This document shows positions 43,601 to 53,731 of a stretch of 64,000 nt of DNA, piece by piece. The stretch spans positions 1-64,000 of the forward strand of contig QPMI01000640.1 in the NCBI GenBank assembly GCA_004431415.1, given 5' to 3'. Source of the DNA: Cyanophora paradoxa (Eukaryota > Glaucocystophyceae > Cyanophorales > Cyanophoraceae). The notes beneath the pieces are model-generated. The model was not told where the DNA came from. It worked only from the letters and a program-made list of their open reading frames with translations, and searched no databases. Within the stretch, counting starts at the first letter, position 1, and every line of letters starts with the position of its first letter. Both the position numbers and the translations under genes were made by a program.

Positions 43601-43713
43601 AGCAGCAGATGGGGCGGGTGAAGTACGTGCTGGAGGACGAGGCGGGGATGGTCCGGGAGAACGTCGCCGCCGTCCGCCGCCTCCACGAGGCCCTCGACGC
43701 CCTCCGCCTCTAG
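40619..43713 (+). CDS. NUP88: Nucleoporin Nup88/Nup82-like
   Basis: The ATG at 40619 begins MASRRDAAGQAAQHPVFSKI, then STNLAAVSGDWVYTYGDDGD. A beta-propeller-like part follows with LTFVQTIRLEPPPDFQVLQL, LNSTGEYAAFVGERQIYVGF, GEEYLEAAIVQAAWHPLSES with HLAVLSDDG, and LFDLSRDLYEPEQT. More blades include EGDRVVAFEFGAARGWEAFA, YFLYASGDLRALCPVVPYG, and YVRHGRGVHCVQLPWLAALQ. The last third is helical coiled coil: VCEETLGRLELLEGVEVHQN, LDGRAERLEEAVRRASARQE, GRLEQRREACGKFEERLNAV and MGRVKYVLEDEAGMVRENVA, with the stop TAG at 43711-43713. An N-terminal propeller plus C-terminal coiled coil, the WHP..HLAVLS.D motif and the length all match Nup88, which sits on the cytoplasmic face of the nuclear pore. 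Identity rests on architecture and scattered motifs. Confidence 0.65.
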
Positions 43714-45430
43714 CCCGCCCCCGCCCCCCGGCCCCTCCCCCACCATCCCCCGCCTCCCAGGCTCCAGACACCGTGAGAGAATCATGATCACTGACTTGGG
43801 CGCCCCGTGCACTTCGAGAAACATACAGGCTGCAGACAGAACGCCTACAAGCTAGACGGATCTCAACTTTGGGGCTCCAGTTCGTGGGGTTGGACCACGA
43901 GGGGCCCGGGGCGCCCAGCCCGCCATCCTTAACTTGTTGGTCATGATCAACGCAGCGCTGCGCTATACACAGCACAAGTAGTCTAGGGCGCATCTAGGGC
44001 GACACCCTAGATACTATCTAGTGGTCATCTGGGGAGTAGTCCGGACACCAGATGAGCCCTAGATGATTTTTTTTTCCTATCTAGGGTGCGCAACTAGGGC
44101 TTATTTCGGGCTATCGCGCCCCTAGCAAAAGCGGCCCACGCTTGCACCCCGCGCCATCGCAGCAATCAAAAGAGCTCTCGTCCATTGTACTATCACGTAG
44201 CTCTAGCTAGCTACAGCTAACACTAGCGATAGCTCTGCAGCTAGCTAGTCACTACAGCTCTAGCTAGCTAGCTAACGCTAAAAGCTATGCTATCGTCCGA
44301 TGTAGCTTGTAGCGCTCGCCGCCGTGGCGCCGCCGCCTGCCACTCCGCTGCTCCCGCCGCCTGCCCTCCTTGACTCTCCAGGCGCCCGGCGGCCTGCACA
44401 CAGGAAGTAAGGACGAGCCCTGAAGCGCTGTGGCGGACGGCGGGGCAAAGCACTAAGCGATTAAGTTGTAAGCCAGGAGTGCACAAAGGACTAGCGCTAG
44501 CATTCGCGGCGCAAAGGTTTAGCGCGCGTACCGCAGGTCGGCAGGGGAAAAGAAGAAGGCGTCAATCTGGGAGCTCGAGCCATCAACACGGGACGAGCCA
44601 CGAGACGAAACAACACGGGACGACGAACCACGGCTTCGCCTGGAACCGGGCCCACTGCGGTCAATCCTACAGGCCGGTCGTGCTCATCGATGAGGATGCA
44701 CTCGTCGGAGCTTCCTTTGGTGTGTCGTCGGCACAAAGACCCCGGAAAGCCGGATTAGGCAGGTGTCGGCTGTTCGGACCTGGCCAATTGCAAGGCGTCG
44801 GAATTCGCGTCTCGGCGCTCGGAAGGGTCGCCGTCCACTCTAAAGGGCTAGTTAGCGAGCGTGGCACCAAGTGGGCGGCGGGAGACCGACCGCGGCGGGT
44901 GTCCGTTAGTCCGACATGTGCGTGAACAGGACAGTCTGCGCATGAACAAGAGGCAAAAGCACGCTAGGAGTCGCGGCTCGGCGCTGCTGCTCGGGCGCCG
45001 GCCAGCCCGGTCGAGAAAGCCAGCCTGCAGTGCCGTTGACGAAGGTCATTTGGATATGTACCCCGGTTTGATTGCGTACCCAACTGCCAAACTGCCCGGT
45101 TACTGCCGCAACTGCCGCAACTGCCGCCACCAAATCAGCCCCGCGCAGTACTAGTTGCGGGAAGCATACAGAGCCCGAGGACACCAAGAACTGGCGCGGC
45201 GCGATCTGGCGAGAGGCAACCGATAAACAGCCCGAGCCGCTAGCGAGCGAAAAGCCTCGTGCGTGCCACTTCTAGTACAATGTCTCCTACGAGTCCCCAG
45301 GGCTAAGTACTCCGTGGCGCAGGGCGACTCGGCGACACAGCGCAGATGCTGACGCAGCGCGATCCATGCGGGGACCCGCCCTTGCGGCAAGCGATATGAA
45401 CAGTTCGTACCACACTCAGAAGTTTTCTCA
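43714..45430. other. Gene-free palindrome-rich region
   Basis: TCATGATCA occurs at 43782-43790 and 43941-43949. From 43983 to 44120 several inverted copies of CATCTAGGGC and GCCCTAGATG can fold on each other. From 44190 to 44290 the sequence is almost entirely built from AGCT, CTAG and GCTAGC units. At 45100-45125 an ACTGCCGCA unit is repeated three times. Small frames exist on both strands (for example 44479-44925 on the plus strand) but none resembles a known protein. Confidence 0.5.
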
Positions 45431-45459
45431 TAGACAAGTCATGGGGCCGCCGCATGGGG

Positions 45460-46600
45460 CCGACGCGCGGGCGGGCGGAGCGGAGGCGCGGCAGATGCAA
45501 GCGGCGACGGCGCGGCGGGCGGAGGCGCGGCTCACTGAGCGGGTCGCAGGACAGGGCGGGGGCGCGGCGGGCGGCGGCGCGGCTCTCCGCGGGCGGGCCG
45601 GAGGCGCGGCGGGCGGCAGCGTGGCTCGCCGGGCGGGGCGGACGCGCGGCGAGCGGCGGCGCGGCTCTCCGCGGGCGGGCCGGAGGCGCGGCGGGCGGCG
45701 GCGCGGCTCGCCGGGCGGCGCGGGAGGCGCGGCGAGCGGCGGCGCGGCTCGCCGGGCGGGGCGGAGGTGAGGCGAGCGGCGGCGCGGGAGGCGCGCGGGC
45801 GGCGGCGCGGCTCGCCGGGCGCGGCGGAGGCGAGGCGAGCGGCGGCGCGGCTCGCCGGGCGGGGCGGGAGCGCGGCGGGCGGCGGCGCAGCTCTCCGCGG
45901 GCGGGCCGGACGCGCGGCGGGCGGCGGTGCGGCCCTCTGGGCGGCGCGGAGGCGGGGCGGGCAGCAGCGGGGCTCGCGGCGGGCGGCGGCGCGGCCCTCT
46001 GGGCGGCGCGGAGGCGGGGCGGGCAGCGGCGGGGCTCGCGGCGGCGCGGCTCTCCGCGGGCGGGCCGGAGGCGCAGCGGGCGGCTGCGCGGCTCGCCTGA
46101 CGGGGCAGCGGCTCGGGGGACGGCTGCGCGGCTCGCGGGGCGGGGCGGATGCACGACTGGCGGCCAGGTGGCGCGGCTCGCCTGGCGGGACCGGAGGCGC
46201 GGCGAGCGGCGGCGCGGCTCTCCGTGGGCGGGCCGGACGCGCGGCGGGCGGCGGTGCGGCCCTCTGGGCGGCGCGGAGGCGGGGCGGGCAGCAGCGGGGC
46301 TCGCGGCGGGCGGCGGCGCGGCCCTCTGGGCGGCGCGGAGGCGGGGTGGGCAGCGGCGGGGCTCGCGGCGGGCGGCGGCGCGGCCCTCTGGGCGGCGCGG
46401 AGGCGGGGCGGGCAGCGGCGGGGCTCGAGGCGGGCTCGCGGGGGCGGCGCAGAGGCTCGCGGGGCGGGACGGAGGCGGGGCGGGCGGCGGCGCGGCTCGC
46501 GGCGGGGGCGGCGCGGCTCGCGCAGGCGGCGGCACGGCCCTCTGGGCAGGGCGCAGGCGGGGCGGGCGGCTGCGCGGTTCGCGGCTGCTCCAAAGAATAA
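45460..46600. repeat. 1.1-kb GC-rich degenerate minisatellite
   Basis: The stretch is built from variants of two units. One is about 42 bp and contains GGCGGCGCGGCTCTCCGCGG. The other is about 60 bp, contains GGCCCTCTGGGCGGCGCGGA, and recurs near 45930, 45990, 46260, 46320 and 46380. Because stops are scarce at this GC level, long frames (Arg/Ala/Gly-rich forward, Pro/Arg/Ala-rich reverse) run through it on both strands; they are by-products of the repeat. The order of units is interleaved, suggesting repeated unequal exchange or replication slippage. Confidence 0.8.
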
Positions 46601-47188
46601 TACCGCAGGCAATGTGTACAGGGCAGCTAGTATATAGGCAGACCTAGACCTAGTATATATAGGCAGCCCGGCGCCGGCGGCACTTGGCCGCAAGTGTCTC
46701 GTTCCAACATGCATATGTACAAGGTTTTTGATCATGAAGCAGTGCCTAGTAAATGCATATGACTGTTATTTGCCAAGTTGAGGCTTGTTCAACGGTTTAA
46801 GCCTTTATATCAATATTCATGATCATGATGTTGTTCAGTGGTAATGGAGTCGACGTCACCCACCGAGGCCATGATCATGATCACATGATCAGTTTTCATG
46901 ATCACAGATTTGAATGAGGTCAACATGCCGGAATGATGTCAGGCTTGCAATTGAGAGCCGCTGAGCTCGTGACGGCGTCATGATCAGGCGTTTCGGCGGG
47001 CCCGGCCCTTACAGGTTAGGTTACTTTGCGAGTCCTGATCTTCTTATATATTCCAAAAGCCCTTTTTATTGTCGTTCTTATGATGTACTCCGATCTAATA
47101 GACCTGAATTCCATCCAAAGATATCCTGTTCGAAAAGAAACTTACTAAGTTATGCGGATGGCACATGGTGCCCTGGTCTCGCTCTAGA
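46601..47188. other. AT-richer segment dense in TGATCATGA palindromes
   Basis: TGATCATGA or its parts TCATGATCA and CATGATCA occur at 46729-46737, about 46818-46832, 46869-46915 (five overlapping GATC sites) and 46979-46987. From about 47020 to 47160 the base composition is much more AT-rich than anything else nearby, and one plus-strand frame reads LLIYSKSPFYCRSYDVLRSN. This could be a fragment of organelle DNA or of a mobile element. No gene is called. Confidence 0.45.
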
Positions 47189-47406
47189 CCCGGCCCATCT
47201 TATAGATTCTGAATCCCAGGGTAATATATGTTGGCTTTCAATGCTTCGATGCAGGCGCGGGGCCCTGCCTGGAGAGAACGCGTACGGGCAAGGTTCCGCG
47301 GGCCCATCCCCTCATGTGCCCCCCTCACTCCCTCAGCGGCGGGCTTTTTGTCTCGCGCCCGGCGTCCCCGGCCCATCTTATAGATTCTGAATCCCAGGGT
47401 AATATA
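47189..47406. repeat. 40-bp exact direct repeat flanking 138 bp
   Basis: A 40-bp sequence beginning CCCGGCCCATCTTATAGATT occurs at 47189-47228 and again, identically, at 47367-47406. The 138 bp between are GC-rich and unlike the repeat. This may be a duplication from insertion or recombination; 40 bp is far longer than a normal transposon target duplication. Confidence 0.8.
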
Positions 47407-47409
47407 CGC

Positions 47410-47755
47410 GGGTTTTTCTCGAGGAAATTGTCAAAACCGGAAACCCCTTGCCCCGAATTGTTGCCAGAATCTCGCCAGAATTTCTGAGATTCTTGAGATT
47501 GCGGGCTTTTCTCCGGGAAATTGTCAAAACCGGAACCCGCCTTGCCCCGAATTGTTGCCAGAATCTCGCCAGAATTTCTGAGATTCTTGAGATTGCGGGC
47601 TTTTCTCCGGGAAATTGTCAAAACCGGAACCCGCCTTGCCCCGAATTGTTGCCAGAATCTCGCCAGAATTTCTGAGATTCTTGAGATTGCGGGCTTTTCT
47701 CCGGAAAAATGTCAAAACCGGAAACCGCCTTGCCTCGAATTGTTGCCATGTAGAC
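47410..47755. repeat. 93/94-bp tandem repeat, about 3.5 copies
   Basis: Copies align from the shared TTGTCAAAACCGGAA at 47428, 47521, 47615 and (as ATGTCAAAACCGGAA) 47709, giving a period of 93-94 bp. The unit includes GAATTGTTGCCAGAATCTCG and CTGAGATTCTTGAGATTGCG. Copies two and three are almost identical, while the first and last differ by a few bases, as expected for a recent internal duplication. The frame stays open in both directions through the array because the period is close to a multiple of three; no protein resemblance was noted. Confidence 0.85.
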
Positions 47756-48013
47756 ATTGCGTAAAAATCAAAAGGCGCCGGCGCCGGCGCCGCGTTGCGG
47801 TTGGGGAACGAGTGCTTCGCATGCACATGTACATGCCCATGGCCAGCTGTCTCGCTTTTGCTCATGATCAGAGTTCGAATTCCTCTTCACAAAACACCTG
47901 CCTAGACCTACACCTAATATTATTATTAATTATAAGCTTATCGCCATGGCGCCGGCCACCAGGCTTTCTTCGAATTCTCCTCCCCCACGCCCTCCCGGCA
48001 GGGGGAGGAGGGT

Positions 48014-48550
48014 GGGGGGGGGGGGGGGGGGGGGGGCTCTTTTATTCTCTGAACGGAGGGCGGGGGCCGCTCCGAGGCGAGGGGCGGGGCCCGCGCGCAC
48101 GCGGGCCGCCGAGCGGGCCGGGGTGGCACGCGCTGCGCGCCGCCGTCAGCGCCGCTGGCGGGAGGGCGCGGGAGGGGGAGGGGCGGCGGACCCCGGACGG
48201 GGCCCGCGGGCGAGCAGGCGCAGCCAGGCGCGGCGGCGGCGGCGGAGGGGCGGGGGCCGCTCCGAGGCGGGGGCGGGGCCCGCGCGCACGCGGGCCGCCG
48301 AGCGCGCCGGGGCGGCACGCGCTGCGCGCCGCCGTCAGCGCCGCTGGCGGGAGGGCGCGGGAGGGGAGGGGGCGGCGGACCTCGGACGGGGCCCGCGGGC
48401 GAGCAGGCGCGGCCAGGAGCGCGGCGGCGGCCGCGGCGGCGGTGGGGCGGCGGGCCGCGGGGCGCGCGCTCCGAGGCGAGGGCCGGGCGGGGCCGCGCGC
48501 GGGGCGCCGAGCGGGCCGGGAGGCAAGCGCTGCGCGCTCCGAAGGCGGCG
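48014..48550. repeat. G23 run followed by a 190-bp GC-rich tandem duplication
   Basis: Twenty-three G occur at 48014-48036. Then a 190-bp unit starting GGCGGGGGCCGCTCCGAGG begins at 48059 and again at 48249, with matching internal blocks (GCACGCGGGCCGCCGAGCG, CGCCGTCAGCGCCGCTGGCG). A shorter, diverged third copy covers about 48460-48550. Long frames through it are by-products of composition. Confidence 0.8.
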
Positions 48551-49195
48551 AGGCGCTGTGAGGCGCCGGCGCCGGCGAGGACCTCCGATGGCCATTCGTA
48601 CGCGTTCGCGCGCGTAGCTACCTACGCGCGAAGTCAGTTGGACAAGCACGGGGAGACGCGAAACGCCTAGGACGGTTCTATTATGGCCTGGAAGGCGGCT
48701 CCCTGCAGCTGGGAAGCTTAAGCGGCGCGCGGGCGGACGAGCACGCGCCTTGCTGCGCGGCATTCCACACGCTTAAGACGTGCAGTTCATCAATATAGAT
48801 GCTTCTCTGACAGGCCGAAGCTACGGTTGTCGCCCTCGGGAGCTGCGACAAGGGCGGCTCGACGATGGTCCAAGGCGGCCATGGCGCAAGCGCAGACAGC
48901 GTTCAAACTCCCACTGGAACATAGCTAGCGAGGCTAGCAGACTGCTGGAGTGCTGCTCGTGGCTCTCCCGGTTGCTTGCCATCTAGCACTCAACTTGGGT
49001 GGGAAAAACGCTATCTGGGGGTAACCCCAGATGCTACCCTAGACAACTTGTGCTGTGATAGCTACCAGCGCTGCGCACCGTGGCACTGCGGCATGCACGC
49101 CCCGGCGTCAGCTTCAGGGCACCGTGGCACAGCTGCAGCTTGCAGCTGCAGCTCAGCGGCTTCCTCCAGAGATCGCTGCCAGGCTGTGCCGAGTC
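48551..49195. other. Spacer before the oligopeptidase gene
   Basis: CAGCTG/GCAGCTGCAG palindromes cluster at 49120-49160. An inverted pair, ATCTGGGGGTAACCCCAGAT, lies near 49012-49031. No other gene is supported. Frames just upstream of 49196 are open and could extend the oligopeptidase N-terminus. Confidence 0.4.
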
Positions 49196-51965
49196 ATGCA
49201 CAAGCCCGGCGCCGGCTGTACGCTTACGGCTTGCCCTCGAGCCGCGGGGGGATACGACGTACTTCTCACGGCGCGCCTCTACACTGCGGAAGACACGATG
49301 GACCTGCGGGGCCCAGATCCCGCGACGGCGCTCGCAGAGGCCCGGCGGCTCCGCGCCGCGTGGGAAGCGCGCCTGGCGGAGGCGACGCGCGCGGCGCGCG
49401 AGGCGGGGCCGCCGGCAGCGGGCCGCCTCGTCCACGCGATGGCTGAGCTGGACCGCGAGTATTTTAACGCGAGGGCCGTCCTCGCATTCCCTGCAAACGT
49501 CGCCCCCGAGAAGGAGAAGCGCGCCGCGGCGCTGGCGGCGGAGAAGGAGCTGAACGGCTTCTGGACGGCCTACGGATCGAGCGCGGAGCTGCTGGCGGCG
49601 CTGCGGGCGTGCGGCTCGGCGGGACTCGACGAGGAGAGCGCGGCGTACGTCGCGCGCGTGACGGCGGACCTCGAGCGGCACGGCGCCGGCCTCGCGGGGC
49701 CGGAGCGGGCGCGGCTGGCGGCGATCCGGGCGGAGGTGGCGGAGCTGGAGGGGGCGTACCAGAGGAACCTGCGGGAGGACCGCACGGCGCTCCTCTTCAC
49801 CCGCGACGAGCTCGCCGGCCTCCCCGAGGTGCGCCGCCGCCCCGCGCCGCCCCCCTGCCGGCGCCGGGGCACGGGGCACGGGGGCGAGGCTGGGTGTGGG
49901 GTCAGGATTTCTTTCACGCGGGGCGCCCCGTGCGGGAGGACGGGCGCGTGCAGCTCGGCCTCGGCTACCCCGACCTCCTGCCCGTGCTAAAGCGCGCGGC
50001 GCGGGCGGAGACGCGGCGGGCGATGGAGCAGGCGACGCACGCGCGGGGGCCCCCGGGCGAGAACGCGGCGCTGCTGCGGCGCGCCGTCGAGCTCCGCCGC
50101 GAGGCCGCCGCGCTCCTGGGGCGGCCCTCGCACGCCCACCTCGTCGCCGAGGCCGGCCCTCGCCCGCCCCCGCCCCGAGAGCGGCGCGCTGAGGGGCGGG
50201 GCGGGCGGGCAGGGGTGCGCGGCGCCCTCGCGGGCCTTCGTGGAGGAGTTCCTGTCCGACCTCTCCGCCGCCCTCGCCCCCGCCGCCCGCGCCGTGCCCG
50301 CCCCGCCCCGCTGGTCCCCGCCGCGTCGAGCGGGGGGCGGAGCAGGAGGCGGAGGCGCTGCTGGCGCTGAAGCGTGAGGCGGGGGCGGCGGGGGCGGAGG
50401 CGGGGGCGCTGCGGCCCTGGGACCTCCTGCACCTCCACCACCGCTCCCTCCGCGAGGCCCCCCGCCCCGCCCCGCCCCCGCCCCACAGCTCCGCCCCGCC
50501 CCCGCCGCCGCCGCCGGGGTTCGACGAGGAGGCGTTCAAGGAGTTCTTCCCGGCGGAGGCGGTGCTGGCGGGCACGCTGGGGACCTACGAGGCGCTGCTC
50601 GGCGTCCGCTTCGAGGCGCTCGCGCCCGGGGGCGGGGACCCCGCCGCGGAGGCCCTCCGCTGGCACCCCGACGTCCTCGTCTACGCCGCCCGCGAGGCCG
50701 CCCCGCCCCGCCAGGGCGCCTTCCTCGGGCACCTCCTCCTCGACCTCTACCCCCGCCCCGGCAAGTTCCCCCACGCCTCGGGCTTCCCCCTGCGGCGCGC
50801 CTGCGCCCTCCTGGACGCGGAGGGCCGCCCCGCCGGCTGGCAGGCCCCCGTCTCCGCGCTCGTCGCGAACCTCTCGCGGCCGCCGGGCGGGGAGGCGCGG
50901 CTGAAGCACGGGGAGCTGGTGACGCTCTTCCACGAGTGCGGGCACGCGATGCACTCGCTGCTCTCGCGGGCCCGCTTCGCGCGCCTGGCGGGGACCTCGG
51001 TGGAGGCGGACTTCGTGGAGGCCCCCGCGCTGATGCTGGAGCACTGGGCGTGGGACCCCGCCGTCCTCCGCCGCATGGCCCGCGCCCCGCCCGGCCGCTC
51101 CCAGGAGGCGCCCCCGGTCCCGCCCCCTCCCCTCTGCCCCCGCGCGCTCACGGGCCCGCACAGGACGTCGCGCGGGTGCTGGCGGCGATCGCGGGGGCGC
51201 GGGGCGCGAACGGGGCGCTGCTCGCCCGCCAGCGCCTCGCCACCGCCCTCTTCGACCAGCGCGTGCGCCCCGCCGCCGCCCCGCCCCGCCCCGCCGGGCG
51301 AGCGGGGGCGCGGGGGCAGGTGCACGGGCCGGAGGCGCTGGGGGAGGGGCCCTCGCTGGGGGGCCTGTACAGCGCGCTGCTGCGGGAGGCGGCGTGGACG
51401 GACCCGGGGCCCGAGCCGCCCCACGTCGACCGCTCCTCCTCCCTCCTCCACCTCAGCGCGCCCCCGCCCGCCCCGCCCCGCCCCGCACGGCCCCGGCCAA
51501 CCTCGAGCTCGTCGCAGTGTGCGGGTACGACGGGAGCTTCTACGGCTACCTTATGGCGCGGGCTTGGGGTACTTGGGGGGCCTCCGCGTCAGCGTGCAAG
51601 AGTCGTTGGAAGCCTGGCCTTGACTCCGCTTCGCTCGCAGCGGCAGCCATGTTCAACCGCTTCCTCCGCTGTTCCTGCTGCCCCCTCGCCGGCCGCGAGT
51701 ACCGCGAGGCGCGCCCGCCCCGCCCCGCCGCCGTCCGCTGCCGCCGCCGACGCGCCGGCGGCAGAAAGTGCTGGCGCCGGGGGGGAGCCGCCCCGCGGGG
51801 GCGACGCTGGCGGACTTCCTCGGGGCGGCGCCGTCGCCGGCGTCCCTGGCGCGCTCGCTGGCCGGCGACGTCGACGGCCCGCTGCGCGAGCAGGCCGCCG
51901 CCATGTGCTGGTGCCCCGCCTGTGACGCCTGCCGCTGCTCCTGCCCCTGCCGCCCCCGCCCCTGA
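49196..51965 (+). CDS. M3 family metallopeptidase (thimet oligopeptidase-like)
   Basis: This is a zinc oligopeptidase that cleaves short peptides. The active-site motif HECGH lies at 50931-50945 in LFHECGHAMHSLL, with the third ligand Glu in EAPALMLEHWAWDP about 25 residues later. Upstream the family signature LGHLLLDLYPRPGKFPHASG is clear. The N-terminal helical part includes REYFNARAVLAFPANVAPEK and KELNGFWTAYG; the C-terminal part has CGYDGSFYGYL, MFNRFLR, GREYREA and LAPGGSRPAGATLADFLGAA. The stop is TGA at 51963-51965 after a Cys-rich tail. Introns are short and C-rich, one falling between the two halves of the YGYL...MFNRF region. The start at 49196 is the first Met in frame, but the frame is open further 5', so a targeting peptide could be missing. 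Most M3 enzymes are cytosolic or mitochondrial. Confidence 0.85.
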
Positions 51966-52008
51966 TCCGCCCCAATTGCCCAACTTGAGGGGAAGTCCAG
52001 GGGCCGAG

Positions 52009-52410
52009 CTAGGCCTGCTTGGCCGCGCCCGCCTTGTCCGCGGCCGGCTCCTCGATGAGGGATAGGCCGACGACCATGAAAACCGCGCCGAGCCACCAGA
52101 GCGCCCCCAGACGCTCCCCCAGGAGCAGCCAGGCGAGGAGTCCCGTAGCTGCCGTGTTGGCCGCCGTGTTCACCAGCGACGCCAACGCCGTCGACGACAA
52201 CGCCTGCATTGCCGCCGCATACACCGTCCACATCAGCGCGTTGCACGTCCACGCCGTACCGACGAAGACGACGCGCAGCGCCGGGTGCGAGGGGCATAGC
52301 GCGGTTGCCGCAGCGCAGGAGACGACGGCCAGCTTCATGCACACGGAGGACGAGGCCGCGAGCGCGCCGGAGGCCGCCGCGAGAACCGTGCCTTGCGCCC
52401 GCCCGCTCAT
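52009..52410 (-). CDS. TMEM42-like small multi-pass membrane protein
   Basis: This is an intronless frame of 133 residues, MSGRAQGTVLAAASGALAAS to a stop at 52009. Four hydrophobic spans are visible: the Ala-rich first (about residues 7-30), RVVFVGTAWTCNALMWTVYA (46-66), a third around TALASLVNTAANTAATGLLA (72-92), and LGALWWLGAVFMVVGLSLI (100-118). The pattern LVNTAANT..LLAWLLLGE followed by WWLGAVFMVVGL resembles the half-size EamA/DMT fold of TMEM42. These are half-transporters thought to dimerise; the substrate is unknown. The stop lies 43 bp from the oligopeptidase stop, tail to tail. Confidence 0.75.
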   Translation of the reverse strand: MSGRAQGTVLAAASGALAASSSVCMKLAVVSCAAATALCPSHPALRVVFVGTAWTCNALMWTVYAAAMQALSSTALASLVNTAANTAATGLLAWLLLGERLGALWWLGAVFMVVGLSLIEEPAADKAGAAKQA

Positions 52411-52937
52411 TCACAACTGCTTGCTTCGCTACGGCTCGCCGATCGAACGGGGGAAGGGGGGGGGGCGAGTGGGGGGGTATACGTAGGGGACCCGGTGACA
52501 TCCATGCATGGCCAGGCCTAGGGGATGAAGCGCGATCAAATGTGGCCTGCGCATGCGCATGCGCTGTATACGTATGCGCTGGGCGCCGGCATCAATCGCA
52601 AATTCGTTTCTCGGACTCTCTCGAGCTCTTTACATATTCTCGTCTCATCATGGCATCGGAATTCGAGATATCGATCAAATTTGTGATGAGGATTCGAACA
52701 ACTACGTACTACCGTAGTACGGTATACGCCTAGGCCTCGGCCCGGCGGCCTTGCAATTGCTGCGGCCGGGGCGCCCTGCCCTGTCATTCTAACGCTGCCC
52801 TAGGGCCTACTGCTACGCGTACGCTGCGTCTACTCTACATTCTAGGCACAGGTCCTTGAAAACTCACACGGTTGAACCAGGCCACTATCGAGCGACCAAG
52901 CCAGGCTAAAAAAGAGGCGACGTCGATGAAGAAACAA
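52411..52937. other. Spacer without a supported gene
   Basis: This is balanced sequence with palindromes such as GCGCATGCGC, TACGTAGTAC and GGCCTAGGCC-like blocks around 52550-52570 and 52705-52740. No coding frame is convincing. Confidence 0.4.
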
Positions 52938-53640
52938 TTACAAGCAGGCATGAAAGAAAGTGTACAACATGCCGCCGGCCGCCCCGCCCCCGCCCCCGAC
53001 GCCGCCGCCCGGGCCGGCGCCGCGCGGGCGGCGCGGCGGCGTCGGGGGCGCCGTGGGCGGGGGCGGGCGGCCGGCGGCGGGCCGGCGCTGGGCGGGCCCG
53101 TCGTCGACGAGGCAGCGGAGGCCGCGGGGCTCCTCGTCGGCGCCCTCGGGCTCGGCCTCGGGCGCCGGGGCCGCCGGCGGCAGGTTCTTGACGCGGAAGG
53201 CGACCTGCATGCGCTCGTTCTCCCAGACGACGCTGTTCCCGTCCAGCCGCGCGCCCGACCTCGACGCCGCCTGCACCTCCCCGGCGCCCCCCGCCACCAC
53301 GAGGGCGGCGCCCTGCGCCCCCGCCGCCAGCTGGAGCTGCTCCTCGGCGGCCACGCCCACCTCGGCCTCCACTTCGTCGTCCTGTCGGCGAGGCAGGCGT
53401 CACTCAGGGATTTAGAGTTTGCTGCTGCCATCACTCGAAGCGCAAGGGACTGACCGACGGGGGAAAGTCGCCGAGCGAGTATGTCTCAGGCACCGAGAGC
53501 CATTCCCAGCTCCCGCTCGCCGCCACGCTTCTGCTGTCCTCGTCTCTCGCCGGCCCAAGCTGCCACGCCCCCTCCGCCTCTATGAACTCGACATCGTCCT
53601 CCAGGAGGGGCGAGCCGCTGCAGCCAATTGTGAGTCGACG
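52938..53640 (-). CDS. Small acidic unknown protein
   Basis: On the minus strand a first block reads LLEDDVEFIEAEGAWQLGPA and SGSWEWLSVPETYSLGDFPP with SVSPLRFE (about 53610-53440). After a probable intron (about 53438-53385) the second reads VEAEVGVAAEEQLQLAAGAQ, LDGNSVVWENERMQVAFRVK and NLPPAAPAPEAEPEGADEEP, then a Pro/Gly-rich tail to a stop at 52938. The junction does not preserve frame cleanly with a GT-AG intron, so either a non-standard splice or a base error is involved. No start codon was found in frame upstream of 53620. No family was recognised. Confidence 0.4.
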
Positions 53641-53661
53641 GCGTACGTGCAGCAGGACATA

Positions 53662-53731
53662 ACTCGACTATGCCACAGCGCTGCTAATATGTAAATCTAA
53701 ACTCGACATATGCCAAAGCGCTGCTAATATG
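53662..53731. repeat. 30-bp direct repeat
   Basis: ACTCGACTATGCCACAGCGC, extended to CTGCTAATATG, at 53662-53691 recurs at 53701-53731 with two differences. It lies upstream of the acidic unknown gene. Confidence 0.65.

Noticed and set aside
44479-44925. 148-residue plus-strand protein
   Set aside because: Its composition looks random, it has no intron signals or similarity, and it sits in a repeat-rich spacer.
45428-46735. Long Pro/Arg/Ala-rich or Gly/Arg-rich proteins on both strands
   Set aside because: They follow the minisatellite in every frame and have no domain, which is expected from high GC with few stops.
47020-47160. Definite plastid or mitochondrial DNA insertion
   Set aside because: Only the AT-rich composition suggests it; no organelle gene was recognised in any frame.
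47410-47755. CRISPR array
   Set aside because: Units are contiguous 93-bp tandem copies with no unique spacers, and the genome is eukaryotic.
47448-48561. Protein frame across the 93-bp repeat and the GC-rich duplication
   Set aside because: Repeated peptides simply mirror the DNA period, and the frame crosses two unrelated repeats and a G23 run.
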